A DNA stretch of 15,543 nt from JAYGED01 sp046582565 (GCA_046582565.1 JAYGED010000132.1:1-15543); one strand, 5' to 3'; shown: positions 1 through 7,688, numbered from the stretch's first letter. A program made the numbers and translations. The notes: generated by a model not told the origin, from the sequence alone.

Positions 1-762
1 GATGGCGTTGCGGCAGGTCGCGGTAATGCCAAGGCCATCGATCGAAACGTGAGAGCCTCCCTTGGTGATCTCGCGCACTGCCTCGGCGGGATCGGCATTG
101 CCCGCGAGCACGGTCTCGACTGCGCCGACGCGCTTGGCAAATTCGAGCTTCACCGGGTCGATATCGACGCCGATGACATTGGCCCCCAGGGCGGCGGCTA
201 TCTGTATCGCCGCCAGGCCGATACCGCCACAGCCATGCACCGCGACCCATTCGCCGGGACGCACCCGCGCCTGATTAACGACGCCGTGAAAAGATGTCAT
301 GTAACGGCAGCCGAGCCCGGCGCCTTCAATGAAGCTCATGTCGTCGGGCATGGTCACCAGATTGACATCGGCGTGGGGCGTCGCCGACAGCCGGCCGAAG
401 CCGCCCCAGTAGCTGAAGCCCGGGCTGAAGCCGTCCTCGCAGACGTTGGAGTGGCCGGTCTGGCACATTTCGCAGGAGCCCTCGCCCTGGCTGAAGGGGA
501 CGATGACCCGATCGCCCCGTTTGAAGCGCTTGACCTCGGGCCCGACTTCCTCAATGACGCCGCAGAACTCATGGCCGAGCACATGGGGGAATTCGAATTC
601 AAGGCCAATCCAGCTCCAATCGCCGACCCAGCCGTGCCAGTCGCTGCGGCATACTCCGTTCGCCTCGACCCGAATCACGGCGCCATGAACCGGGCACTCC
701 GGGTCGGGCAGCTCACGCACCACCAGGGGCTCGCGCACCCCTTCCATAACCGCCGCTCTCAT
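1..762 (-). CDS. Zinc-dependent alcohol dehydrogenase (MDR family), 3' end cut by window edge
   Basis: The first 254 residues of a medium-chain, NAD(P)-linked Zn alcohol/aldehyde dehydrogenase, open to the left edge; such proteins are usually about 340-350 residues. The N-terminal GroES-like domain has the catalytic-zinc residues C38, H64 and E65 (GHE) and C152. The Rossmann domain begins near residue 170 with GCGGIG (177-182). D200 at the end of the second Rossmann strand favours NAD over NADP. The structural-zinc lobe keeps C97, C100 and C108, but E94 replaces the usual first cysteine. Segments such as GLGCRY and WVAVHGCGG resemble the bacterial Zn-ADH6 type. The ATG overlaps the stop of the upstream minus-strand gene in an ATGA, so translation is probably coupled. 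Substrate unknown. The family call is firm; any link to amine catabolism in this window is only by proximity. Confidence 0.9.
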   Translation of the reverse strand, partial: MRAAVMEGVREPLVVRELPDPECPVHGAVIRVEANGVCRSDWHGWVGDWSWIGLEFEFPHVLGHEFCGVIEEVGPEVKRFKRGDRVIVPFSQGEGSCEMCQTGHSNVCEDGFSPGFSYWGGFGRLSATPHADVNLVTMPDDMSFIEGAGLGCRYMTSFHGVVNQARVRPGEWVAVHGCGGIGLAAIQIAAALGANVIGVDIDPVKLEFAKRVGAVETVLAGNADPAEAVREITKGGSHVSIDGLGITATCRNAI

Positions 763-1412
763 GTCTTGCCGCCTTGCGGGAAGCCGGGATAGTGATCGCT
801 GTGATCGTCGTCGAAGCCGTCTATGCCGCGCTGGGTAAGAATTTTGGATTTAGGCATGTCGGGCGCGCTCCATCTTATCGCTTTGTCGGACGGTCCTTCA
901 TACCAGCGTATGTTGAAGGCGCAGAGCCAGGGAAAAAAGGCGACTTCGGCATAGTCGGCCAGATGATCGCATATCCACCAGGCGAGGGGCCGGAAATCGC
1001 CGCTCTCCTCGAAGCGATCGATATACCAGGGGATGACGATACTCGCCGTGGCGCCCATGTAGCCGTCGGCATCGCGCAAATCCCAGATATGCCGCGCTGC
1101 GGAGTAGGTATTGTCGCCGCAATAATAGGCCGCCGTGTTCTGGGAAATGCGCTGATAGCAGTAGTCATTGACCATGGCCGAGCGGAAAGCGCTACGCACG
1201 ATGATGCCGCCGAAGGCGCTGTGCAGGGGCTCGAGCACCCGCTCGCAAAGCTGGCTGCCGCTCGCGATTGCGAGGTCCGGGTCGTCAGGCATGTTGGGCA
1301 GGCCGTGGAAGTTGGCGACTTCGCTGTAGAGCATATCGCGCATAAAGAAATGCTCTGACAGGCGAATCCGGCCTAATTCGGTTAAGTCGGCGACAGACTC
1401 GGGCGTCTTCAT
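759..1412 (-). CDS. Peptidase M15-like (D-Ala-D-Ala carboxypeptidase fold) protein, 217 aa
   Basis: A 217-residue protein with no signal peptide or membrane segment. The N-terminal third (LSEHF at 18-22, then GLPN and PDDPD at 37-46) and the segment RSAFRSAMVN (73-82) resemble the start and substrate-binding arginine region of M15A-type peptidases. A possible metal region follows: H108, with D111, D114 and D116, and a later aromatic FNIRWYE (167-172). The spacing does not match the canonical SxHxxGxAxD motif, so this may be a diverged or inactive member. The C-terminal 40 residues are polar and rich in D, H and G. It is the middle gene of a minus-strand operon, 7 nt after the small upstream gene and overlapping the alcohol dehydrogenase start by 4 nt. 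The coding call is firm; the family assignment is tentative, from remembered motif patterns only. Confidence 0.75.
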   Translation of the reverse strand: MKTPESVADLTELGRIRLSEHFFMRDMLYSEVANFHGLPNMPDDPDLAIASGSQLCERVLEPLHSAFGGIIVRSAFRSAMVNDYCYQRISQNTAAYYCGDNTYSAARHIWDLRDADGYMGATASIVIPWYIDRFEESGDFRPLAWWICDHLADYAEVAFFPWLCAFNIRWYEGPSDKAIRWSAPDMPKSKILTQRGIDGFDDDHSDHYPGFPQGGKT

Positions 1413-1419
1413 AGGGCGC

Positions 1420-1566
1420 TTATTCCGCCTCTAAATTTCTTGCCATTTCGAATAGATCGACGGCTGTCGCGGACTTGTCAGGCGTGCGATTCAACCGGGC
1501 TATCACTTTGCGTCTGTAATTCGGATCCTGAGCCGCCCGCTCAATATCGATATCATCATCGGGCAT
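1420..1566 (-). CDS. Small hypothetical protein, 48 aa
   Basis: A 48-residue acidic/charged protein beginning MPDDDIDIERAAQDP and ending MARNLEAE, with no membrane segment or signal peptide. The start at 1566 was chosen because GGAGG (complement of 1576-1580) sits 9 nt upstream. A longer reading to 1623 would add 19 residues with no ribosome site. It lies 7 nt ahead of the M15-like gene on the same strand, so it is probably the first gene of that operon. I do not recognise a family. Small proteins of this kind, translated just before a peptidase-like gene, can be partners or regulators, but nothing in the sequence shows this. Confidence 0.6.
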   Translation of the reverse strand: MPDDDIDIERAAQDPNYRRKVIARLNRTPDKSATAVDLFEMARNLEAE

Positions 1567-1806
1567 AATTGTCGGCCTCCCCTCGTCAACAGCGAAGAAA
1601 CCTGCCCGATGATGTCCGAGCAATCAACCGTCTATCGCGGTTGCACGAAAGAATTTTGGGGACCGTTTTGTGGAAAAGCCATGAATAAGCCGGGGATAAC
1701 CTCCGCGACCGCAAGCCGCCTGCCGGGCTCCCTAGAATGTGATATAAGGGGGTGCGACAAGAAGGGTTGCAAAGACTTAGTTGAACCTGTTCAGGAGCGG
1801 CAAATC

Positions 1807-2361
1807 ATGATGCGTTCATCGATCGTCGCGGCAGGATTTCTGGTTTTCATGGCGGCGCAGGGGCCGGCCATGGCGGCAAACCTGGAATTCGGCATGAAGA
1901 TCACTTGCCATGCCGAAGAGTAGCGGTCCCTGACTAACGCGGATTCGTATAAGGGCGACAAAAAAGCCTTAAAAATCGAATCATGGTTTTCCGAATGGCT
2001 GTTCAACGATGACAATTATTCGAAGAACTCCGCGGTCTATTTCGATTGGTCTCCCTGGACGATCAAAGGACCAAGGCTGAAGATCCTGGCCGACGTGCCG
2101 CATAATTCCATACGCATCATGTCACGGACCAAGGACAGTGTGATCGTCTCAACCTCGGCATCCGACCCGCTCACTGCTGAAAGCTGGCTGTTTTCCCTCA
2201 ATTTCCGTCAGGAGGTGGTGGTCGCGACGCAGATTCAGACCAATGTGGGCGGCGTTAAGGGCAAGGTTATTGTCTATAATTGCACTTTCAAGGACAAAAG
2301 TCCGGCGGTAGAGAAACCGGACCAATCGGTTCCGTCAGAACAAAAAGACGATATTGGATAA
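1807..2361 (+). pseudogene. Secreted small-protein gene interrupted by one in-frame amber codon
   Basis: One reading frame of 185 codons runs from ATG 1807 to the stop at 2359-2361 and is broken only by TAG at 1921-1923 (codon 39). The first part has a clear Sec signal peptide: MMRSS, a hydrophobic stretch, then AMA before ANLEFG. AGGAG at 1793-1797 lies 9 nt before the ATG. The frame continues past the TAG without another stop, giving a soluble, Trp/Lys/Ser-rich region (WFSEWLF, YFDWSPW, VIVYNCTF) typical of a small periplasmic protein. Each likely ancestral codon (CAG, AAG, GAG, TGG) is one base away. It may be a fresh pseudogene, a sequencing or assembly error, or amber readthrough. A GTG at 2095 could restart translation of the second part, but no ribosome site supports it. 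Family not recognised. Confidence 0.65.
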
Positions 2362-2404
2362 CCGCCGCCCTTTCCGGCAGGGCTTGAGAGGGTTTACTTT
2401 TAGA

Positions 2405-2430
2405 CGGCGCTAGACGTATGTCTAGCGCTG
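2405..2430. repeat. Perfect 9-bp inverted repeat upstream of aminotransferase 1
   Basis: GCGCTAGAC (2407-2415), loop GTAT, then GTCTAGCGC (2420-2428). The arms extend outward by a G-T and a C-G pair. It sits between the interrupted secreted-protein gene and aminotransferase 1, 46 nt before the latter's ATG. No T-run follows directly (the nearest is 2451-2458), so a regulator-binding dyad is at least as likely as a terminator. Confidence 0.45.
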
Positions 2431-2475
2431 ACATGACGCACTGCATCAGCTTTTATTTTGCCTGAGGATTTAGCC

Positions 2476-3867
2476 ATGGCCATTCGCTCAAACTCCCCCC
2501 AAGCCAGGGACATCGCCTATCACCTGCATCCCTATACCAACGCCGAGGTCCACGAAGAGATTGGTCCCAGGATCATCACCGGCGGTGATGGCGTCTATGT
2601 CATCGACGACGACGGCAAACGCTATATCGAAGGGCTCGCCGGTTTGTGGTGTGCGTCCCTTGGGTTCAGCGAAAAACGCCTGGCCGATGTGGCCTACAAG
2701 CAGATGCAGGAATTGCCCTATTACCACGGCTTCGCCCATGCGACGACGCCGCCGGTCATCGAGCTGGCTGAGCGGCTGGTTGAATTGGCGCCGCCCTCCA
2801 TATCCAAGGTGTTTTTCACCAATTCGGGCTCGGAGGCCAATGATTCCCTGATCAAGATGGTGTGGTATTACAACAACGCCCTGGGGCGCCATAAGAAGAA
2901 GAAAATCATCTCGCGCCAACAGGGTTATCACGGCGTGACCGTGGCCGCTTCCAGCTTGACGGCGCTGCCCTATGTGCAGAACTCCTTCGATCTGCCAATT
3001 GCCAATTTTGTCTATACGGACTGCCCGCATTATTGGCGCTATAAGGAGGACGGCGAAAGCGAGGAGGCGTTCAGCACCCGCATGGCCGACAATCTCGAGC
3101 AGCTGATACTCGAAGAGGACCCCGACACCGTTGCCGCTTTCTGGGCCGAGCCGGTGCAGGGCGCCGGCGGGGTAATCGTTCCGCCAGCCGGCTATTTCGA
3201 GAAAATTCAGGCGGTGTTGCGCAAATATGACGTGCTGTTCGTGGCCGACGAAGTGATTTGCGGCTTTGCCCGCACCGGCAACATGTTCGGCTGTGAGACC
3301 TTCAAAATCAAACCCGACATGATGACTGTCGCCAAGGCCCTGTCTTCGGCCTATCTGCCGATTGCCGGAGCGATGATTTCCGATGATATCTATCAGGCCA
3401 TCAAGGCGGAAAGCGGCAGGCTCGGCCTGTTCGGCACGGGCTATACCTATTCGGGCCATCCGGTGCCCGCGGCGGTTGCCCTGGAGACCCTGAAAATATA
3501 CGAGGAGCGGGATATTCTCGGCCATGTCCGCGGCCTGTCTCCGCATTTCCTTGAGCGCCTGCATGGCTTTGCCGATCACCCGCTGGTCGGCGAGACGCGC
3601 GGCGTCGGACTGATCGGCGCGGTCCAGCTGGTGCCCGACAAGGCGAAGAACGAGCTTTTCGATGCCGGCCTGAAGGTCGGAGCGATGACGGCAAAATATT
3701 GCGCCGGGCATGGCCTGATCACCCGTCCGTTGCCTGGCGACGCCATCGCCTTCTGTCCGCCGCTGATTATCACCAGGGATCAGATCGACGCTATGTTCGA
3801 CAGTTTGACAAGGGCGCTCGACAACAGCCTCGATGATCTGACCCGGCAAGGCGCCATCGCCGCGTAG
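2476..3867 (+). CDS. Class III (omega-amine:pyruvate type) aminotransferase 1
   Basis: A 463-residue PLP enzyme of fold type I, class III, the usual length for omega-amino acid or diamine:pyruvate aminotransferases. Visible features: GLWC near the N-terminus (56-59, substrate-entry region), the phosphate-binding loop SGSEAND (117-123), YHG (151-153) stacking on the PLP ring, D258 in ADEVICGF contacting the pyridine nitrogen, and Schiff-base lysine K287 in TVAKALS. The start at 2476 was chosen because GAGG (2464-2467) lies 8 nt ahead. It resembles the aminotransferases found beside polyamine importers in marine alphaproteobacteria. It precedes the ABC importer on the same strand but is separated from it by a 186-nt region with its own promoter. 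Inference: it deaminates the imported amine to an aldehyde, with pyruvate as likely acceptor. Beta-alanine, GABA or taurine specificity cannot be excluded. Confidence 0.93.
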   Translation: MAIRSNSPQARDIAYHLHPYTNAEVHEEIGPRIITGGDGVYVIDDDGKRYIEGLAGLWCASLGFSEKRLADVAYKQMQELPYYHGFAHATTPPVIELAERLVELAPPSISKVFFTNSGSEANDSLIKMVWYYNNALGRHKKKKIISRQQGYHGVTVAASSLTALPYVQNSFDLPIANFVYTDCPHYWRYKEDGESEEAFSTRMADNLEQLILEEDPDTVAAFWAEPVQGAGGVIVPPAGYFEKIQAVLRKYDVLFVADEVICGFARTGNMFGCETFKIKPDMMTVAKALSSAYLPIAGAMISDDIYQAIKAESGRLGLFGTGYTYSGHPVPAAVALETLKIYEERDILGHVRGLSPHFLERLHGFADHPLVGETRGVGLIGAVQLVPDKAKNELFDAGLKVGAMTAKYCAGHGLITRPLPGDAIAFCPPLIITRDQIDAMFDSLTRALDNSLDDLTRQGAIAA

Positions 3868-3895
3868 CCTCCGCTTCATCACAGGGCTTGCTGCG

Positions 3896-3923
3896 CCATT
3901 AACGCATTGCCATTAACGCATTG
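3896..3923. repeat. Two tandem copies of a 14-bp repeat ahead of the importer operon
   Basis: CCATTAACGCATTG occurs at 3896-3909 and again, identical and head-to-tail, at 3910-3923. The second copy ends 4 nt before a TTGACT -35-like box. The position suggests an activator or repressor site, or a recent small duplication; nothing else in the gap explains it. Confidence 0.6.
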
Positions 3924-3927
3924 AAGG

Positions 3928-3958
3928 TTGACTCAATAGCCGCTTGCGGTTGCTATTG
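3928..3958 (+). promoter_or_regulatory. Candidate promoter and overlapping operator for the importer operon
   Basis: TTGACT (3928-3933) is a good -35 box. Candidates for the -10 are TGCTAT (3951-3956, 17-bp spacing) or TATTGT (3954-3959, 20-bp spacing), both imperfect. The spacer carries an inverted repeat, CAATAGC (3934-3940) and GCTATTG (3952-3958), with 11 nt between the arms. A protein bound there would cover the core promoter. The leader to the ATPase start is about 90 nt. Confidence 0.5.
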
Positions 3959-4053
3959 TGCAGTAACAGGGAAGCTAAACCCATGATGCGTTCCTAGAAG
4001 ACGCTGGGGTGAGACCTCACAAGCAGCATGGATTTGCTGGGGGAGGGATGTTG

Positions 4054-5139
4054 GTGAACGGTGATACAATCGTCAAATTTGTTCGAGTCCAGAAGAGTTA
4101 CGATGGCGAGATTCTGGTCGTCAAGGATCTCAATCTCGACATAGAGCGCGGTGAATTCCTCACTATGCTGGGGCCATCCGGGTCGGGTAAGACGACCTGC
4201 CTGATGATGCTCGCTGGATTCGAGCCTGCAACCCACGGCGAAATCTATCTCAACGATGAGCCGATCAACAACGTGCCGCCGCACAAGCGCGGCATCGGTA
4301 TGGTTTTCCAGAACTATGCTCTGTTCCCGCATATGTCGGTGGCCGAAAACCTCGCCTTCCCGCTTGAAGTGCGCGGCCTGTCTAAGAGCGAAGTCGAAGA
4401 CCGTGTTCGGCGGGCTCTCGACATGGTGCAGCTCGGCGGCTTTGAGGATCGCCGCCCGGGCCAGCTTTCAGGTGGCCAGCAGCAGCGCGTCGCCGTGTCC
4501 CGCGCCCTGGTTTTCGATCCCCAGCTTGTACTCATGGACGAGCCCCTGGGCGCCCTGGACAAGCAGCTTCGCGAGCAGATGCAGTACGAGATCAAGCATA
4601 TCCACGAAAGCCTCGGGGTCAGCATCGTTTACGTCACCCATGATCAGTCGGAAGCCCTGACCATGTCGAACCGCATCGCGGTGTTCGACGACGGCATCAT
4701 CCAACAGCTCGCCGGACCGGAAGACCTCTATGAAAAACCCGAGAATTCCTTCGTCGCCCAGTTTATCGGCGAGAACAACAAGCTGACCGGCTCGGTGCGC
4801 CAGATCGAAAACGGCGAATGCCTGATCCAGCTTGACGACGGCAGCGAGGTCAGGGCGCTGCGCGTCAACGTCAACGAAATCGGGGAGCGCACGACCCTTT
4901 CGCTCAGGCCCGAGCGCATCGAGGTGAACCCGCCCGAGGGCAAGTTCCCCAATGTTTTCGAAGGCCGGGTCGAAGAGCTGATCTATCTCGGCGACCATAT
5001 CCGTACCCGGGCAACCGTCTGCGGCCATGACGACTTCATCGTCAAGGTGCCGAATGCCTCGGGCCACGCAGCCCTTGAGGAGGGGGCCGTGGTGAGATTC
5101 GGCTGGATGGCCGAGGATTGCCGGGCGCTCGATGGCTGA
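4054..5139 (+). CDS. ABC importer ATP-binding subunit, polyamine (PotA) type
   Basis: A 361-residue cytoplasmic ATPase that powers import through the two permeases encoded downstream. Motifs in order: Walker A GPSGSGKT (40-47), Q-loop Q86 in VFQNYALFPH, signature LSGGQ (138-142), Walker B with D162 and E163, D-loop ALDKQLR and H-loop H196. A C-terminal TOBE-type regulatory domain (about 245-358) is typical of PotA/FbpC-like subunits. The start is uncertain: GGGAGGG (4041-4047) abuts ATG 4048 but lies at a proper 7-nt distance from GTG 4054, so I prefer GTG. The choice changes only two residues. It is the first gene of the importer operon, 105 nt before the binding-protein gene. The family call is firm. 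The polyamine substrate class comes from family resemblance and is not shown. Confidence 0.94.
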   Translation: MNGDTIVKFVRVQKSYDGEILVVKDLNLDIERGEFLTMLGPSGSGKTTCLMMLAGFEPATHGEIYLNDEPINNVPPHKRGIGMVFQNYALFPHMSVAENLAFPLEVRGLSKSEVEDRVRRALDMVQLGGFEDRRPGQLSGGQQQRVAVSRALVFDPQLVLMDEPLGALDKQLREQMQYEIKHIHESLGVSIVYVTHDQSEALTMSNRIAVFDDGIIQQLAGPEDLYEKPENSFVAQFIGENNKLTGSVRQIENGECLIQLDDGSEVRALRVNVNEIGERTTLSLRPERIEVNPPEGKFPNVFEGRVEELIYLGDHIRTRATVCGHDDFIVKVPNASGHAALEEGAVVRFGWMAEDCRALDG

Positions 5140-5171
5140 GCCGGCCATCGACTGTAGCGATCATCGAATTT

Positions 5172-5192
5172 GCCGGTGGCGGAGCCACGGGC
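5172..5192 (+). terminator. Weak hairpin between ATPase and binding-protein genes
   Basis: GTGGC-GGA-GCCAC (5176-5188), extended past one G-G mismatch by GCC/GGC (5172-5174 and 5190-5192). No T-run follows. It is probably an intercistronic RNA structure rather than a true terminator, since the operon continues. Confidence 0.3.
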
Positions 5193-5244
5193 GACTAAAG
5201 GTGGTGGAAAACCACATAATTTTATCTAACGGAGGATCAAACCT

Positions 5245-6339
5245 ATGAAGAAATCCATGAAAGTTGCAGCGTTAACCGCTGTTGGCGCACTCGCCTTTGG
5301 CGCGTCCGCCGCCATGGCCGAAATCACAGTCGTATCATGGGGTGGAGCTTATTCGGCGAGCCAGCAGAAGGCCTATAGCGACACCTGGACCGGCGGCAAG
5401 GTCAATTGGGAAAACTACAACGGCGGTCTCGGCGAAGTTCGCGCCCAGGTCGAAGCCGGCAGCGTCCAGTGGGATATCGTCGATGTGCTGCCCCACGAAG
5501 CCCGTGTGGGCTGCGACGAGGGCCTGTTCGAAGAATTGCCCCGCGACATGTTCACCAAGGCGGCGGACGGCACCTCGATGGATGACGACATCATGGTCGA
5601 TGTGCCGAACGCTTGCGTCGTTCCACAGATCTTCTGGTCCTATGTGCCGTTCTACGACAAGACTCAATTCCCCGGCGCCAAGCCGCAGGGTATTGAGGAT
5701 TTCTTTGACGTGGTGAAATTCCCCGGCAAGCGCGGCATTCACACCTGGGCCAACGCTCTGATCGAGATGGCCCTGATCGCCGACGGCGTCGCGATCAAGG
5801 ACGTCTATAGCGTGATGGACACTGAAGCGGGCATCGACCGGGCGTTCGCCAAACTCGACACCATCAAGGATCATGCCGTGTTCTGGTCCTCGGGCGCCAA
5901 GCCGCTCGAGTTCGTCAAGAGCGGCGAGGTCGTCATGTCGCTGGCCTATAATGGTCGTATCGGCGCCGCCATCCTCGGCGAAGGCGAGCCTTTTGTGACC
6001 ATGTGGGACGGGCAGGTGATCGAGGAAGAATGGCTGGTCATGGTCAAGGGGTCCGAGAACTACGATGAGGCCCTGAAATTCCTGATCCATGCCTCCGCAC
6101 CCGAGCAGCAGGCGGGCCAAGCCAAGTACATTAACTACGGTCCCATGCGCAAGTCTGCGTTTGACGTCATCGTGGCCGGCGAGCCCTGGTTCATCACCCC
6201 GGACGGTAAAGCCAACATCATGGAGCATATGCCGAACCGGCCTGATATCGCGGCGCGGTCACTGTACGCCGACCCCGTGTGGTGGGCTGACAATGGCGAC
6301 GAGGTAGCCGAGCGCTTCACCGCTTGGATGAGCAAGTAA
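5245..6339 (+). CDS. Extracellular solute-binding protein, polyamine (PotD) type
   Basis: A 364-residue periplasmic binding protein that captures the substrate and delivers it to the permease pair. A Sec signal peptide is plain: MKKSMK, a hydrophobic core, and a cleavage site after A25 (SAAMA before EITVV). The mature N-terminus ITVVSWGGAYSASQQKAY is the usual first strand and loop of the PotD-like family, and VQWDIVDVLPHEA (74-86) matches its hinge region. The length fits the family. A strong GGAGGA (5231-5236) sits 8 nt before the ATG. A perfect 11-bp hairpin follows the stop, which would let this gene be expressed above the permeases. An acidic, aromatic ligand pocket typical of polyamine binders is plausible, but the specific ligand (putrescine, spermidine or another cationic amine) cannot be read from the sequence. 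Confidence 0.93.
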   Translation: MKKSMKVAALTAVGALAFGASAAMAEITVVSWGGAYSASQQKAYSDTWTGGKVNWENYNGGLGEVRAQVEAGSVQWDIVDVLPHEARVGCDEGLFEELPRDMFTKAADGTSMDDDIMVDVPNACVVPQIFWSYVPFYDKTQFPGAKPQGIEDFFDVVKFPGKRGIHTWANALIEMALIADGVAIKDVYSVMDTEAGIDRAFAKLDTIKDHAVFWSSGAKPLEFVKSGEVVMSLAYNGRIGAAILGEGEPFVTMWDGQVIEEEWLVMVKGSENYDEALKFLIHASAPEQQAGQAKYINYGPMRKSAFDVIVAGEPWFITPDGKANIMEHMPNRPDIAARSLYADPVWWADNGDEVAERFTAWMSK

Positions 6340-6357
6340 TCGCACAATCCGTGTGAT

Positions 6358-6384
6358 GGACCGGGCGGCAAGACCGCCCGGTCC
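6358..6384 (+). terminator. Strong GC hairpin after the binding-protein gene
   Basis: A perfect 11-bp stem: GGACCGGGCGG (6358-6368), loop CAAGA, CCGCCCGGTCC (6374-6384). Only a short CCTTT follows. It starts 18 nt after the binding-protein stop and ends 44 nt before the permease start. It likely acts as partial terminator or 3' stabiliser, giving more binding protein than permease. Confidence 0.65.
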
Positions 6385-6428
6385 GCCTTTCCGGCTACAA
6401 TTATTGATTGACCAAGGGTTGAGCGGTC

Positions 6429-7688
6429 ATGACAACGGCGACGATAACCTCGGAAGAACTGCTTGCGGCTGACGGTACGCTGCTACGCATCAGTCTGCAG
6501 AGGTCTTTACGCAGGAACAAAATACGCGCGGCCACGCTGGTGGCGGGGCCGTTTCTGTTCCTCATCCTGGTCTTTATTATCCCGATCGGCGATCTGCTGT
6601 TGAGAAGCATCGACGACAAGCAGATCAACGAAGTGCTGCCCCGGACCTTTGCCCTGTACGACGAATGGGACCGCAAGGAGCTTCCCGGCGAGGCCCTTTA
6701 CGAGGCCCTGTTCCTCGACCTGACGAACGCCCACAAGTTGGCCCTCGGGCGCAGCAGCACGCGCATGAATTACGACAAATCCGGCTGGAGGAGCCTGATC
6801 AAGAAATCCGGCCGCAAGTTTAAGAAGCTCGAAGGCCCGCCCTACAAGGAAGCGATGATCAAGGTCGACAAGCGCTGGGGCGATATAACTTTCTGGTATT
6901 CCCTGGGCTCCATGATAGATCCCTACACTTTTGGCTATTACCTCAACGCCATTGATTACCGCTACGACGCGGACAAGAATGTCATTCACCAGCCAGAGAA
7001 TCGCAGTGTCTATGTGCTTCTCTGGTGGCGCACCCTGCTGGTCAGCTTCTTGGTGACGGGGTTCTGCGTCCTGTTGGGCTACCCCACCGCCCATCTGCTG
7101 GCTACCCTGCCGCTGCGCACCAGCAACGTCCTGATGATTTGCGTGCTGATGCCGTTCTGGACGTCTCTTCTGGTTCGCATCGTCGCCTGGATGATAATGT
7201 TGCAACAACAGGGGGTAGTGAACGAACTCTTGGTATGGTCCGGGATACTAGACGACGATAACCGGTTGTCCATGATGTATAACTTTACCGGCACGATCAT
7301 CGTCATGACGCAGATCCTTCTGCCCTTCATGATCCTGCCGATCTATAGCGTCATGAAGGGGATATCGCCGAATTTCATGAAGGCCGCGCAGAATCTCGGC
7401 GCCTCGCCGACGCTGGCTTTTATCCGGGTCTATATGCCGCTGACCATGCCCGGCATCGGGGCCGGCGTGTTGCTCGTGTTCATCGTCGCCATCGGCTATT
7501 ACATCACGCCGGAACTGGTCGGCGGCAAGGACGGCAAGCTGATCGGCAATCTCGTTGCTTACCACATGAGGAATTCTCTCAATTGGGGATTGGCGGCGGC
7601 CATGGGCACGATCCTGCTGACGGGCATTCTGATTCTCTATTGGGTCTACGACAAGATCGTCGGCATCGATAATATGAAGATGGGATAA
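6429..7688 (+). CDS. ABC importer permease 1, polyamine (PotB) type, with large periplasmic insertion
   Basis: A 419-residue inner-membrane permease, against about 280-310 for typical PotB. Membrane segments are visible near 36-58, 200-226, 232-259, 287-308, 340-362 and 388-408. The EAA loop that docks on the ATPase is KAAQNLGASPTLAFIRVYMP (318-337). The excess length is a hydrophilic, charged region between the first and second membrane segments (about 60-195), rich in K, D, W and Y, expected to face the periplasm. Similar long forms occur, to my memory, in some alphaproteobacterial importers. No strong ribosome site is seen (AAGGG at 6413-6417 is 11 nt away), consistent with lower expression than the binding protein. 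The second permease starts 4 nt after its stop, so the two are co-translated and should form a heterodimer. Confidence 0.92.
   Translation: MTTATITSEELLAADGTLLRISLQRSLRRNKIRAATLVAGPFLFLILVFIIPIGDLLLRSIDDKQINEVLPRTFALYDEWDRKELPGEALYEALFLDLTNAHKLALGRSSTRMNYDKSGWRSLIKKSGRKFKKLEGPPYKEAMIKVDKRWGDITFWYSLGSMIDPYTFGYYLNAIDYRYDADKNVIHQPENRSVYVLLWWRTLLVSFLVTGFCVLLGYPTAHLLATLPLRTSNVLMICVLMPFWTSLLVRIVAWMIMLQQQGVVNELLVWSGILDDDNRLSMMYNFTGTIIVMTQILLPFMILPIYSVMKGISPNFMKAAQNLGASPTLAFIRVYMPLTMPGIGAGVLLVFIVAIGYYITPELVGGKDGKLIGNLVAYHMRNSLNWGLAAAMGTILLTGILILYWVYDKIVGIDNMKMG

Noticed and set aside
49..792. Open frame of 247 codons on the plus strand
   Set aside because: It is antisense to the Zn alcohol dehydrogenase, which shows all its zinc and Rossmann motifs on the minus strand.
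774..1358. Open frame of 194 codons on the plus strand
   Set aside because: Antisense to the M15-like gene. The minus frame has operon spacing and an ATGA junction, while this one has no ribosome site.
1783..1792. GAACCTGTTC palindrome as a LexA-type site
   Set aside because: Spacing between half sites is 2, not the 4 of Gram-positive boxes nor the direct-repeat form of alphaproteobacterial LexA. A chance palindrome just ahead of a ribosome site is simpler.
2488..3882. Long open frame of 464 codons on the minus strand
   Set aside because: It lies opposite aminotransferase 1, whose motifs are complete. The antisense product is His/Arg/Gly-rich with no family features, as expected from GC-rich codon use.
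4009..4053. Earlier GTG start for the ATPase gene at 4009
   Set aside because: It would add 15 poorly conserved-looking residues and has no ribosome site; GGGAGGG at 4041-4047 supports a start at 4048-4054.
5335..6228. Open frame of 297 codons on the minus strand
   Set aside because: Antisense to the solute-binding protein gene, which has a signal peptide and strong ribosome site.
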